The translations under genes were made by a program, and so were the position numbers. A stretch of 64,000 nt of DNA from NCBI RefSeq assembly GCF_019345465.1, contig NZ_JAHKRC010000004.1, positions 287,701-351,700 on the forward strand, given 5' to 3'. The stretch is from Pseudomonas sp. NKUCC02_KPG. Its GTDB lineage: Bacteria; Pseudomonadota; Gammaproteobacteria; Pseudomonadales; Pseudomonadaceae. This document shows, in pieces, positions 8,342 to 16,922 of the stretch. Within the stretch, counting starts at the first letter, position 1. Each line of letters begins with the position of its first letter. Under the pieces are notes generated by a model. The model had not been told where the DNA came from, searched no databases, and saw only the letters and a list, made by a program, of their open reading frames with translations.

Positions 8342-8365
8342 AACGCCCCGTCGAGACGGGGCGTT
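8342..8365 (-). terminator. GC-rich hairpin downstream of the FKBP gene
   Basis: AACGCCCCGT (8342-8351) and ACGGGGCGTT (8356-8365) pair perfectly around a 4-base loop, 19 bases past the FKBP stop. There is no long T-tract, so termination may be weak or Rho-assisted. Confidence 0.55.
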
Positions 8366-8383
8366 ACGCGTACAACATGCTAC

Positions 8384-9103
8384 TTACTTGGCAGCGTCTT
8401 GCTCTGCTTTGGCAGGATCTTTGATGCCCAGCAGTTCCAGATCGAATACCAGCACCGAGTTGGCCGGGATCGACGGGCTTGGGCTTTGTGCGCCGTAGGC
8501 CAGTTCGCTAGGGATGTACAGCTTGTACTTCTCGCCAACATGCATCAGTTGCAGACCTTCAACCCAACCCGGGATCACGCCGCTAACCGGCAGATCAATC
8601 GGGCTGCCGCGCTCAACCGAGCTGTCGAACACCTTGCCATCAATCAATTTGCCTTCGTAGTGAACAGTCACCACGTCGGTGGCTTTAGGCTGAGGGCCAT
8701 CGGCTTTCTTGATGACTTCGTACTGCAGGCCAGAAGCGGTAGTGACAACACCTGCTTTCTTGCCATTTTCTTCCAGGAATTTTTTGCCAGCAGTAGAAGC
8801 TTCTTCGCTCATCTTGGTCAGACGCTCTTCAGCACGTTTCTGCAGTGCTGCAAACGCTTCGATCAGCTCATCGTCCTTCAGCTTTTGCTCTTTCTTGCCG
8901 ACGGCATCTTCGATGCCCTGGGCTACGGCCTTGGAATCCAGATCATCCATGCCTTCTTGAGCCAGGCTTTTACCCATGTTCAGGCCAATGCCGTACGAGG
9001 CTTTTTGCGCTGGAGTTTTCAGCTCTACGCTGGTCTGCGAATCACAACCCGCCAGTACCAGGCTTACCAGAGCCACAGCTGCCGCCAACCGATGCTGTTT
9101 CAT
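8384..9103 (-). CDS. FKBP-type peptidyl-prolyl cis-trans isomerase, lipoprotein
   Basis: 239-residue envelope foldase. MKQHRLAAAVALVSLVLAGC is a lipoprotein signal with lipobox LAGC, so the mature protein is lipid-anchored at Cys20. An N-terminal helical dimerisation domain (FKBP_N, about residues 25-120) is followed by the FKBP catalytic domain with VTVHYEGKLIDGKVFDSS, LPVSGVIPGWVEGLQLM and YIPSELAYG, the usual active-site strands. The start at 9103 was chosen over the longer frame because of GGAAATAGC upstream and the signal peptide. It is Mip/FkpA-like. Transcribed alone. Confidence 0.93.
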   Translation of the reverse strand: MKQHRLAAAVALVSLVLAGCDSQTSVELKTPAQKASYGIGLNMGKSLAQEGMDDLDSKAVAQGIEDAVGKKEQKLKDDELIEAFAALQKRAEERLTKMSEEASTAGKKFLEENGKKAGVVTTASGLQYEVIKKADGPQPKATDVVTVHYEGKLIDGKVFDSSVERGSPIDLPVSGVIPGWVEGLQLMHVGEKYKLYIPSELAYGAQSPSPSIPANSVLVFDLELLGIKDPAKAEQDAAK

Positions 9104-9347
9104 GCTATTTCCTTGTTCATGCGCCAAATGGGCAATCGAATAAAGCCGCGAGCTTATCAGGCGGCCGCGACCAATGGCTACCGGCATAAGAGGGGCGAAA
9201 TGCCGATAAGTTCATGCATTAATAACAATTCACGATTACAGCAACTTTTATTAACACATCTGTAAACCCGACAATGCCATCGGGTCACTTGATGCCTGCC
9301 CCTACCTGAGGCATAAGGCTGTAATTATTTTTACAAGGAGCGTTACT

Positions 9348-11162
9348 GTGCGTCTGTTTTACCGTGTTCTGCTGGGACTGCTGCTGGCGTTGGTCCTGGG
9401 GCTTGGCCTGGTGATCTACTTCATTGCCAACCCAAAACTGCCTGCCTACGAGCCCCCTCAGCAACTGCACTATCTGGATCAGTGGACCCCTGCCGAACGC
9501 CAGACCTATTACTACACCCCCCAGGGGACCCAGGTTAAAGGCCTGCATTACGACTGGTTCAGCGCCCTCGAACTGCCCTTTTCAAAACAGCCTTTCGCAG
9601 CGCCCGAGTATCTGGCGCGCTTCGGGTTTCTGGTCGATCCCAAGCAACAGGCCACTACCGCCAACCCGGGCAACCTGCCAGTGGGCTTTACTCGCCACCA
9701 GAACCCGGGCAGCCAGGTCGAGTACCTGGACATCACCTGCGCCGCCTGCCACACCGGTGAACTGCGCTACAAAGGCCAGGCACTGCGCATCGATGGTGCC
9801 CCGGCACAACACGTGCTGCCATCCAGCGTACCGACCTTGCGCGGCGGCAGTTTTGGTCAGGCGCTGGTAGCCAGTCTCGCCGCGACCTACTACAACCCCT
9901 GGAAATTCGAACGCTTCGCACGCACGGTGCTGGGCGAGCAGTACGAAGCTCAGCACAAACAACTGCGCAAAGACTTCAAGGCATCCCTGGATACGTTTCT
10001 GGCGGTGGCCTGGAATGACACCCATCGCGGCCTCTATCCCACACTCGAAGGGCCGGGCCGTACCGATGCTTTCGGAAGGATCGCCAACGCCAGTTTCGGT
10101 GATGCCATTTCCCCGTCCAACTACCGCGTAGCCAACGCTCCGGTTGACTATCCGCACCTGTGGGATATGTGGACGTTCGACTGGGTGCAGTGGAACGGCT
10201 CGGCCAAGCAGCCGATGGCACGCAATATTGGTGAAGCCCTTGGTGTTGGCGCCACCCTGAATTTTTTCGATGAGCATGGCCAGCCACTGCAGGGCGATGC
10301 CCGCTACCCGTCGAGTGTTCGGGTAAACGACTTGCACCTGATTGAAGAGACCCTGCAAAAACTCAAGCCCCCGGTCTGGCCCGAGGCACTGTTCGGCAAC
10401 ATCGATCGCCCCCTGGCAGCCAAAGGCCGTGCGCTATTCAACGAAAACTGCGCCGGGTGTCATGTACCACCGGTGGTCGAGGAGAATGGGCGCCTGGTCA
10501 AGCAGCTCAAAATGTTGCCGGTCGAGGTCATCGGCACCGATCCCAATACCGCGAACAACATTGCCGACAATCGATACGATCTGAGCCCCTTGCAGTGGGA
10601 TCCGGCTGAACTGGCTGGCATGAACGTGGATTTGTACCCCAAAACCGATACGCCTCTGGACATGAGCAAACTGTCAGTGGCCAAGGGCCTGGCCTACGTC
10701 ACTGCGTTTGTTGAAAAACGGGCCTACCATGACGCCAGCATTGGCCCACAAGAGCAGGCGCGTCTCAACGGTTTCGGCCTGCCTATCGGTGTTCTGGAAG
10801 TGCGTGCCTACAAGGCGCGGCCCCTCGACGGGATCTGGGCCACTGCGCCCTTCCTGCACAACGGCTCAGTGCCTACGGTGTACCAACTGCTTTCGCCACA
10901 GGCCGAGCGCGACCAGACCTTCTATCGCGGCAGCTTTGAGTACGACCCGCGGCATTTGGGCTACCGCACCGAAGCCTTTGACGGTGGTTTTGTGCTCGAT
11001 ACGCGTATCAGCGGCAACCACAACAGCGGGCACGAGTTCCGCCCCGGCCCTCGCGGCAATGGCGTCATCGGACGCCTGCTGCAACCCGAAGAGCGCTGGG
11101 CGTTGCTGGAGTACTTGAAAGTGCTCGGCGGGCCCCTTGAACACCCGTTGCCCAACGAATGA
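9348..11162 (+). CDS. Membrane-anchored di-haem cytochrome c (peroxidase/RoxA-like)
   Basis: 604-residue periplasmic protein with an uncleaved-looking N-terminal membrane anchor (residues 5-27) and two haem c sites: CAACH at 131-135 and CAGCH at 368-372. C-terminal RPLDGIWATAPFLHNGSVPT is the conserved segment of the di-haem cytochrome c peroxidase/RoxA superfamily. Members reduce peroxide or oxygenate hydrophobic substrates; which applies here is not clear. The start is GTG at 9348, preceded by AAGGAG. It is followed 43 bases later by a catalase-like gene with the same membrane-anchor architecture, so the two probably act together at the periplasmic face. Confidence 0.85.
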   Translation: MRLFYRVLLGLLLALVLGLGLVIYFIANPKLPAYEPPQQLHYLDQWTPAERQTYYYTPQGTQVKGLHYDWFSALELPFSKQPFAAPEYLARFGFLVDPKQQATTANPGNLPVGFTRHQNPGSQVEYLDITCAACHTGELRYKGQALRIDGAPAQHVLPSSVPTLRGGSFGQALVASLAATYYNPWKFERFARTVLGEQYEAQHKQLRKDFKASLDTFLAVAWNDTHRGLYPTLEGPGRTDAFGRIANASFGDAISPSNYRVANAPVDYPHLWDMWTFDWVQWNGSAKQPMARNIGEALGVGATLNFFDEHGQPLQGDARYPSSVRVNDLHLIEETLQKLKPPVWPEALFGNIDRPLAAKGRALFNENCAGCHVPPVVEENGRLVKQLKMLPVEVIGTDPNTANNIADNRYDLSPLQWDPAELAGMNVDLYPKTDTPLDMSKLSVAKGLAYVTAFVEKRAYHDASIGPQEQARLNGFGLPIGVLEVRAYKARPLDGIWATAPFLHNGSVPTVYQLLSPQAERDQTFYRGSFEYDPRHLGYRTEAFDGGFVLDTRISGNHNSGHEFRPGPRGNGVIGRLLQPEERWALLEYLKVLGGPLEHPLPNE

Positions 11163-11205
11163 AGTTTGTTCGACACACCGAAGATTTCCCTAAAAGGATG
11201 TTTGC

Positions 11206-12342
11206 ATGCTGACCGCTTTCTGGCTTCGACTCGGCAAATGGCTGGGCACGTTACTGCTGGCACTGATCGCTCTGGGGTTGCTTGGCTGGGGATTGGCCAC
11301 GGGCTGGTACGCCTGGCAGCATCGCGGCCCGGTCTCGGCCCAGGAACAGATCCCCGCGGGTGAAGCCGCCATGACCCAGGACACTATCCAGACGGCGATC
11401 AGGATCGTTGACCAGCACCGCGAGAACACCCGTTATCTGCGCGATGCCCACGCCAAGGCCCACGGCTGCGTCAAAGCCCAGGTCCAGGTGCTCGACGATC
11501 TCGATCCGGCATTGCGCCAGGGCGTATTCACCGCACCGGGTAAAACCTGGCAAGCGGTGATGCGTCTGTCCAATGGCAATGCTTACCCGCAATTTGACAG
11601 CATCCGGGATGCCCGGGGGATGGCGATCAAGTTGCTCGACGTACCGGGGGCTCAGTTACTGCCAAGCCAGCAAGGGCGTGGCGAACAGGATTTTGTCATG
11701 TTCAACCATCCCAACTTCTTCGTCAGCGACGTAGCCGAATACCGTCAGAACATCGGTGCCCAGGCAGATGGCAAAAAGGTGCTGGCCTTCTTCCCGTCGT
11801 GGGATCCTCGCAGCTGGCAGGTCCGTCATTTGTTTATCGCCCTGGCGACACTGGCACCCGCCCCCGCCAGCCCCACGCAAACCACGTACTTTTCAGTGTC
11901 GCCCTACAAGTTCGGCACGGCCAATGCCAAATACCGTGTGGCCCCCGACCCTGAGAGCTGCCCGGTATACACATTGCCGGCGCAAAATGAGGCACTGCCC
12001 AATTTCTTGCGCAATGCCTTGAACCAGCAACTTTCCACCGACCGGGTACCTGCCTGTTTTGTCTTGCAGGTGCAACGCCAGAACGCCAATCGCTTCATGC
12101 CGATTGAAGATACGAGCATCGAATGGAAAGAGTCTGACGCGCCCTTCGAGACGGTGGCACGGGTCAGGATTGCCCCTCAGGACTTCGACACCCCAAGCCA
12201 GAATCTGGCGTGTGACAACCTGTCGTTCAGCCCGTGGCATGGCATCGAAGAGCATCGTCCGATTGGCGGGATCAACCGCCTGCGCAAGGCGGTGTATGAC
12301 GCCGTGAGCGAGTATCGGCATACACGCAATGCGCAGCAATAA
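11206..12342 (+). CDS. Catalase-family haem protein, membrane-anchored
   Basis: 378 residues. An N-terminal hydrophobic span (about 11-35) is followed by a catalase-like core: HAKAHGCVKAQV carries the likely distal histidine, and RLSNGNAYPQFDSIRDARG and DFVMFNHPNFFVSD match the catalase fold, which is shorter than in true catalases (about 480-700 residues). It may be a peroxidase, allene-oxide-synthase-like enzyme or partner of the adjacent di-haem cytochrome. AAAGGATG lies upstream of the ATG at 11206. The gene pair is probably one transcript. Followed by a REPIN. Confidence 0.85.
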   Translation: MLTAFWLRLGKWLGTLLLALIALGLLGWGLATGWYAWQHRGPVSAQEQIPAGEAAMTQDTIQTAIRIVDQHRENTRYLRDAHAKAHGCVKAQVQVLDDLDPALRQGVFTAPGKTWQAVMRLSNGNAYPQFDSIRDARGMAIKLLDVPGAQLLPSQQGRGEQDFVMFNHPNFFVSDVAEYRQNIGAQADGKKVLAFFPSWDPRSWQVRHLFIALATLAPAPASPTQTTYFSVSPYKFGTANAKYRVAPDPESCPVYTLPAQNEALPNFLRNALNQQLSTDRVPACFVLQVQRQNANRFMPIEDTSIEWKESDAPFETVARVRIAPQDFDTPSQNLACDNLSFSPWHGIEEHRPIGGINRLRKAVYDAVSEYRHTRNAQQ

Positions 12343-12357
12343 CATGCCCGGATAAAT

Positions 12358-12442
12358 GTAGGAGCGGGCTTGCTCGCAATGAAGGCGACGCGGTCTTTGA
12401 ATCAGATCGCGTCGATGCCATCGCGAGCAAGCCCGCTCCCAC
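12358..12442. repeat. REPIN, copy 2
   Basis: Arms GTAGGAGCGGGCTTGCTCGC (12358) and GCGAGCAAGCCCGCTCCCAC (ending 12442), 85 bases in all, downstream of the catalase-like gene. The left arm has one substitution relative to the other copies. Confidence 0.9.
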
Positions 12443-12600
12443 AGGATTTGGCGCACGCTGTAATTAAGATATCTCCCACACTTAAAAATTATATATCTGT
12501 CATACGCACAACTTGACACCCATCAAACAGCACATAATGTGCCGCTCACAAAAACAACGAACAACGCACCGCACATCCAAGCCCCCTAATTAGCCACTAT

Positions 12601-12723
12601 GCGCAACAAGTTGCACACTTGAATGTGGATAACCCTGTGAATAGATCCTTGTAACTCCTGCAAATCTTGATGTACAGCCAAGTGCGCAAGAAGTTGCACA
12701 CTACTGCGCAACTTCTTGCGCAC
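12601..12723. promoter_or_regulatory. Palindromic GCGCAA-TTGC motif cluster upstream of hcp
   Basis: GCGCAACAAGTTGCACAC at 12601-12618 recurs as GCGCAAGAAGTTGCACAC at 12684-12701 and in inverted form as GCAACTTCTTGCGCAC at 12708-12723. The last two form a perfect 16-bp inverted repeat with a 10-base loop followed by TTTTA. It could be a multi-site operator for the hcp-vgrG operon, or a strong hairpin terminator for upstream transcription. Confidence 0.5.
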
Positions 12724-12889
12724 TTTTATCGGTACTTTTCATTACGCCAGCAAATTAAATCCAACTAGCAACACTACATCCCTGATAAACAAAGACTTTA
12801 TTTTTTCTGGCATGGGCTTTGATAGCAAATAGGAGCCCGCCATTAAAAAAGCCTGCGGGTTTCTATATTGATCAGTAAGGAAATCATCC

Positions 12890-13408
12890 ATGGCAACGCC
12901 AGCGTATATGTCCATCAACGGTACCAAACAGGGTCTGATTACCGCCGGTGCTTTCACCGCCGACTCGGTCGGCAACACCTATCAGGAAGGTCACGAAGAC
13001 CAGGTCATGGTTCAGGGTTTCAGTCACGAAGTGATCATTCCTCGCGATCCGCAATCGGGTCAACCGACCGGTCAACGCGTTCACAAGCCGGTCAAGATTA
13101 CCAAGGTCTTCGACAAGTCTTCGCCGCTGCTGCTGGCTGCACTGACGTCCGGCGAGCGCCTGACTGAAATCACTATCGAGTGGTATCGCACTTCATCGGC
13201 AGGCACTCAGGAGCACTACTTCACCACCAAACTTGAAGACGCGATCATCGTCGACATCAAGGACTACATGCATAACTGCCAGGACCCGTCGAATTCGCAC
13301 TTCACCCATCTGGAAGACGTTGAGTTCACCTACCGCAAAATCACCTGGACCCATGAAGTGTCCGGTACTTCCGGTTCTGATGACTGGCGCACCCCAGTTG
13401 CAGGCTGA
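12890..13408 (+). CDS. hcp: Hcp family type VI secretion tube protein
   Basis: 172 residues, the usual Hcp size. Hcp forms stacked hexameric rings of the T6SS tube and carries small effectors in its lumen. Family features include MATPAYMSINGTKQG, the EGHEDQVMVQGFSHEV strand, KPVKITKVFDKSSPLL, and C-terminal YRKITWTHE. AAGGAAATC precedes the ATG at 12890. It is an orphan copy: no sheath, baseplate or ClpV genes occur in the window, so it depends on a T6SS encoded elsewhere. It leads the hcp-vgrG-adaptor-immunity-effector operon. Confidence 0.95.
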   Translation: MATPAYMSINGTKQGLITAGAFTADSVGNTYQEGHEDQVMVQGFSHEVIIPRDPQSGQPTGQRVHKPVKITKVFDKSSPLLLAALTSGERLTEITIEWYRTSSAGTQEHYFTTKLEDAIIVDIKDYMHNCQDPSNSHFTHLEDVEFTYRKITWTHEVSGTSGSDDWRTPVAG

Positions 13409-13496
13409 CACTGACTGAGTGTTTCACGGTATCAATCGTTGTTTAACGGTTGATACCGCTCATGACTTTTTGAGGGTCAGGCTTGAGGAAAAAAAC

Positions 13497-15560
13497 ATGT
13501 TCAATCCTGCTAACGAAACGCTGTTCACGCTCACTATCGAAGGGTTTGAACACGATCTGCGCGTGCTTGAGTTTCAAGGGCCGGAGGCCATCAGCACACC
13601 GTTTGCGATCAAGGTAGAACTCGTCAGCGAACGCCCGAATCTTGACCTTGAAAGCATGCTTCACAAACAAGCTTTTCTGGCTTTCAACAACAGTGGTAAC
13701 GGTATTCATGGGCAGATATATCGTATTGCCCAAGGCGATTCGGGCAAACGTCTGACACGTTACAGTCTGACGCTGGTCCCGCACCTTGCCTATCTAAGGC
13801 ATCGCACCAATCAGCGTATTTTCCAACAGCGCACGGTTGCGCAAATCATCAGCAAGATCCTTGAAGAACACGCAATCCTTGGCGATGCCTACCAGTTTCG
13901 ACTGAACGCGATCTACCCGCCGCGAGAATACTGCGTTCAGTACAACGAGTCGGACTTGCACTTCATCCAGCGCCTGTGCCGCGAAGAAGGTATTCATTAC
14001 CACTTCGAACACTCCAGGCAGGCCCATTTACTGGTGTTCGGCGATGACCAGACGGGGTTTCCCCAACTGGACAAACCCACCGCCTACCTGCAGGACAGCG
14101 GCATGGTGGCCGATGAACCTGCCATCAAGCACTTCAACCTGCGCGTTGAGGCCCGTACCAGTCGCACCACGCGCAGGGATTACAACTTCGAGAAAGCCGG
14201 CTTTACCGTCCAGGCCGCCCACAACCCTGAAGCCCAGAGCCCTCAGCCCGATCTTGAGGACTATGACTATCCAGGTTTGTTCGTCCAGGGTGAGCGCGGC
14301 AAGCCCTTGACCCGGCGCGCCCTTGAGCGTCACCGAGCCGATTACCGTCAATCCGAAGGCAACAGCGATCAGCCAACGCTGGTCAGCGGGCACTTCATGT
14401 TGCTCAGCGAACACCCGCGCAAAGAGTGGAACGCGCTCTGGTTACTGACTGAAGTCCATCACCAGGGCTATCAGCCGCAGGTACTGGAAGAGAGCATCAG
14501 CCATGCCCCCTCACCTGATTCAGAACAGCTTGAACAGGGCTATCGCAACCGTTTCGTGGCAACGCCCTGGGATGTGTTTTATCGCCCGCAACAGCCATAC
14601 CCCAAACCCCGCGTGCTGGGCAGCCAAACGGCCCTGGTCACCGGGCCAGCCGGCGAAGAGATCTATTGCGACGCCTATGGCCGGATCAAGGTCAAGTTCC
14701 ACTGGGACCGCGAAGGCAAGGCTGATGACAAGTCCAGCTACTGGCTACGGGTGGCCTCCAGTTGGGCGGGCGGCAGCCACGGCGGGGTCACGATTCCGCG
14801 GGTCGGGATGGAGGTGCTGGTCACCTTCCTTGAGGGCGACCCCGACCGGCCCGTGGTCAGCGGCTGCCTGGCCAATAGCCTGAACCCGGTGCCTTATGAG
14901 TTGCCAGCACACAAGACCCGCAGTGTCTTGCGCAGCCGCAGTTCACCGGGAGGCCGGGGTTTCAACGAACTGCACCTTGAAGATCGCGCCGGTCAGGAGC
15001 TGATCTATCTGCGTGCCCAGCGCGACATGGAACAGAACATCGGGCATGACAGCCGCCTTGAAGTTGGCAACGAGCGCCATGAAACCATCAAGGGCAACAG
15101 CATCGCGGTGCTCGAAGCGCAGGACCAGCGCACTGTAACGGCAGATCGAAAAGTCGCGCTCCAGGCCAGCGACTACTTGCAGGTCGCCAGCAGCAGCCAT
15201 ACCCGGGTCGGGCAGACCGTGGTCGTGGAGGCAGGTCAGGAAGTTCACCTCAAGGCCGGAGCCAATCTGATCCTGGACGCGGGTGCCAGCCTTACCTTGA
15301 AAGCCGGGGGGCACCACCTGGTCATCAGCCCCGCAGGCATCTTCAGCAGCACCCCGATTGAAACCGGCGGCGCCCCCCTCAGCGGAACGGCGGCGGTGTC
15401 GCTATTGCCCGACTTGCTGGGGCTCTCAAGCATTCCGTCCTTGCTTGATCCGGAGGCTACAGACGCCCAGGCAAACGAGCCCCCTGCGTCGCCCAAAGGG
15501 GTGTGCAAGGGCTGCTTGCTGGCTGCACAGGCCAGGGCCGAGGCATTAGTGGCGCAGTAA
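13497..15560 (+). CDS. vgrG: VgrG type VI secretion spike protein
   Basis: 687-residue spike (TssI). The phage gp27/gp5-like N-terminal half includes YCVQYNESDLHFIQRLCREEGIHY, followed by the OB-fold (GRIKVKFHWDREG) and WLRVASSWAGGSHGG, then the gp5-like beta-helix repeats (EAGQEVHLKAGANLILDAG). A short C-terminal extension ends in CKGCLLAAQ, a CxxC-type tail without an obvious toxin domain. The start at 13497 has GAGGAA upstream and the typical short leader; the longer frame from 13419 is not credible. It delivers the downstream Tle1 effector by way of the DUF4123 adaptor. Confidence 0.95.
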   Translation: MFNPANETLFTLTIEGFEHDLRVLEFQGPEAISTPFAIKVELVSERPNLDLESMLHKQAFLAFNNSGNGIHGQIYRIAQGDSGKRLTRYSLTLVPHLAYLRHRTNQRIFQQRTVAQIISKILEEHAILGDAYQFRLNAIYPPREYCVQYNESDLHFIQRLCREEGIHYHFEHSRQAHLLVFGDDQTGFPQLDKPTAYLQDSGMVADEPAIKHFNLRVEARTSRTTRRDYNFEKAGFTVQAAHNPEAQSPQPDLEDYDYPGLFVQGERGKPLTRRALERHRADYRQSEGNSDQPTLVSGHFMLLSEHPRKEWNALWLLTEVHHQGYQPQVLEESISHAPSPDSEQLEQGYRNRFVATPWDVFYRPQQPYPKPRVLGSQTALVTGPAGEEIYCDAYGRIKVKFHWDREGKADDKSSYWLRVASSWAGGSHGGVTIPRVGMEVLVTFLEGDPDRPVVSGCLANSLNPVPYELPAHKTRSVLRSRSSPGGRGFNELHLEDRAGQELIYLRAQRDMEQNIGHDSRLEVGNERHETIKGNSIAVLEAQDQRTVTADRKVALQASDYLQVASSSHTRVGQTVVVEAGQEVHLKAGANLILDAGASLTLKAGGHHLVISPAGIFSSTPIETGGAPLSGTAAVSLLPDLLGLSSIPSLLDPEATDAQANEPPASPKGVCKGCLLAAQARAEALVAQ

Positions 15561-15597
15561 CACTTCATCAGCGAACCTCTTGAAACAAGGAAGCAAC

Positions 15598-16407
15598 ATG
15601 TCAACAACCGCAAAGGACTGGTTTCAACTTTTGACCGTAGAAGCCCGCAAGGCGAAGCTCGACCACCTGGATGTTCTGATCGACTGCACGACACTGCCTG
15701 CCCAGCTATTGCCGCCTCTGCTTGAACTGACACCGGCGCCTGCCAGCGCCTGGTTGTTCGAGCAAACGCTGGAGCACGAAGTGGCCCGTTTTGGCCCACT
15801 GCTGCTGCGCATCGAATTGACCCATGAGCAACAGTGCGCCGGGCTATTTGCGCTGCTTGAAGCGGTACACCACGACTTTTGTGTGCTGGCACTGACCAGT
15901 CGCTGGCCTTTCGACGCCTTGGTCGCGCACTTGCGTGGGGCTACCCGGGCTTGCTGGAACCAGAATACGTGCAGCGGTGTACTGCGTTACTACGACACCC
16001 GCCTGTTCAAGTCTTTTTGCGAACAGCTTGATCCCCCTCAACTCAAGTTGTTTCACGCCCCGGTGAGCCGGTGGCACTGGATCGATCGCGACAACAAAGC
16101 TGCAGCGCTATCAGGGTTCGACACCCGCCCGGGCGATCAGGCTGCGCAAACCGGCATGAGCCTGAGCAATGAGCAAGTGCTGCACTTGCAAGCTGTCAGC
16201 GCGGCACTTCGCTGGTTCAAGGAGCACGCCAAGACGCCCCATGAGCATGGCTTCACTTCACGCGAAGCCATGATTCGTTGCCTGATTGAAATCCATCTGG
16301 ATATCAGCCGGCAGAAACTGGAAAAACATGAACACGAAGACTTTATTGCCTCGGCGCTGAGTACCCACCTTCCAATCACCTCGACCTGGCACAAGGCCCA
16401 CTCGTGA
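15598..16407 (+). CDS. DUF4123-type T6SS effector adaptor
   Basis: 269-residue cytoplasmic protein in the position and of the type of DUF4123 (TEC/Tap) chaperones that load a cognate effector onto VgrG. The N-terminal half reads LDHLDVLIDCTTLPAQLLPPL and WLFEQTLEHEVARFGPLLLRI, typical of the domain. GSNM with AAGGAAGC upstream supports the ATG at 15598. It lies between vgrG and the immunity/effector genes and overlaps the first immunity gene by 4 bases (GTGA). Its partner is most likely the Tle1 protein. Confidence 0.88.
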   Translation: MSTTAKDWFQLLTVEARKAKLDHLDVLIDCTTLPAQLLPPLLELTPAPASAWLFEQTLEHEVARFGPLLLRIELTHEQQCAGLFALLEAVHHDFCVLALTSRWPFDALVAHLRGATRACWNQNTCSGVLRYYDTRLFKSFCEQLDPPQLKLFHAPVSRWHWIDRDNKAAALSGFDTRPGDQAAQTGMSLSNEQVLHLQAVSAALRWFKEHAKTPHEHGFTSREAMIRCLIEIHLDISRQKLEKHEHEDFIASALSTHLPITSTWHKAHS

Positions 16408-16922
16408 GTCGCTTGCCTCTTTTGCTGTTAATCAGCGGTCTCTCGCTACAGGGCTGTGCCGACTCCATACCTGACCGGTTAGGCGCGCCAATCGAGGGCT
16501 ATAGCCATACCTCGGCGGCGATCAACCGGTTTTCGGTGAATGGCAATGGCGGACCCAATCTGGCGCCCTACGGATACGGCGGCGGCCAAATGTGCTGCGC
16601 CACGCTTCCCGTGAAATGGCACCCCGGCTTGACCGTGGTTGTCGAGTGGGAGAAAGACCCTGATCCGCACGCCTCTGCACATTGGCCGCCCCTTGGGACC
16701 GATGGCTACCGGGCTGTCTACAAGTTGCATGCGGCCAAGTACACCCGCCATCGCGCCGTTGTCGCAGTGGCTCCGTATGAAGAGCTGGGGGCAATAGATG
16801 TGCATTTTCTGCCCTGTAATCAGGTGGCTGTATCAGCCGTTGCCGCTCTTCCCGGCCAGCCGGGTTACCCATTTAATTTCCCTCAAAAAATGCAGGAGCC
16901 CGCCACATGTCCGAAACCATGA
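16404..16922 (+). CDS. Tle1 immunity lipoprotein (Tli1-like, DUF3304), copy 1
   Basis: 172-residue lipoprotein with signal and lipobox LSLQGC, hence periplasmic and membrane-bound, where it can neutralise a periplasm-delivered phospholipase. Family-like segments include GYSHTSAAINRFSVNGNGG, GGGQMCCATLPVKWHPG and VVVEWEKDPDP. GTG start at 16404 overlaps the adaptor stop. It is the first of two tandem paralogues: the stretch from the lipobox through WEKDPDP is almost identical at DNA level to the second copy, while the middle third differs. In P. aeruginosa the Tle1 locus (PA3290 region) likewise carries a duplicated immunity gene. Confidence 0.88.
   Translation: MSRLPLLLLISGLSLQGCADSIPDRLGAPIEGYSHTSAAINRFSVNGNGGPNLAPYGYGGGQMCCATLPVKWHPGLTVVVEWEKDPDPHASAHWPPLGTDGYRAVYKLHAAKYTRHRAVVAVAPYEELGAIDVHFLPCNQVAVSAVAALPGQPGYPFNFPQKMQEPATCPKP

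Larger units (their letters stand above)
7969..8383. other. 415-bp non-coding region between the HTH and FKBP genes
   Basis: No convincing gene. It holds an AT-rich palindrome (8055-8072), an inverted pair of perfect DnaA boxes (8116-8138), a GCCCG...CGGGC hairpin followed by GTTTTTT near 8174-8220, and the 24-base hairpin downstream of the FKBP gene (8342-8365). A 75-codon open frame at 8116-8343 on the minus strand lacks a ribosome site and protein-like composition and was not called. Confidence 0.6.
12343..12889. other. 547-bp non-coding region upstream of hcp
   Basis: Contains a REPIN (12358-12442), a markedly AT-richer stretch (12470-12600), a GCGCAACAAGTTGC palindrome (12601-12614), a DnaA-box-like TGTGGATAA (12624-12632), a 16-bp inverted repeat (12682-12723), and then the AT-rich leader of hcp. 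The lower GC content suggests acquired DNA or a regulatory hub for the T6SS genes. Confidence 0.6.

Noticed and set aside
8116..8343. 75-codon minus-strand frame in the region upstream of the HTH gene
   Set aside because: No ribosome site, cysteine-rich odd composition, and it runs through the DnaA-box palindrome; treated as non-coding.
12601..12723. Insertion-sequence end
   Set aside because: No transposase frame or target duplication nearby; the palindromes lie in a promoter region.
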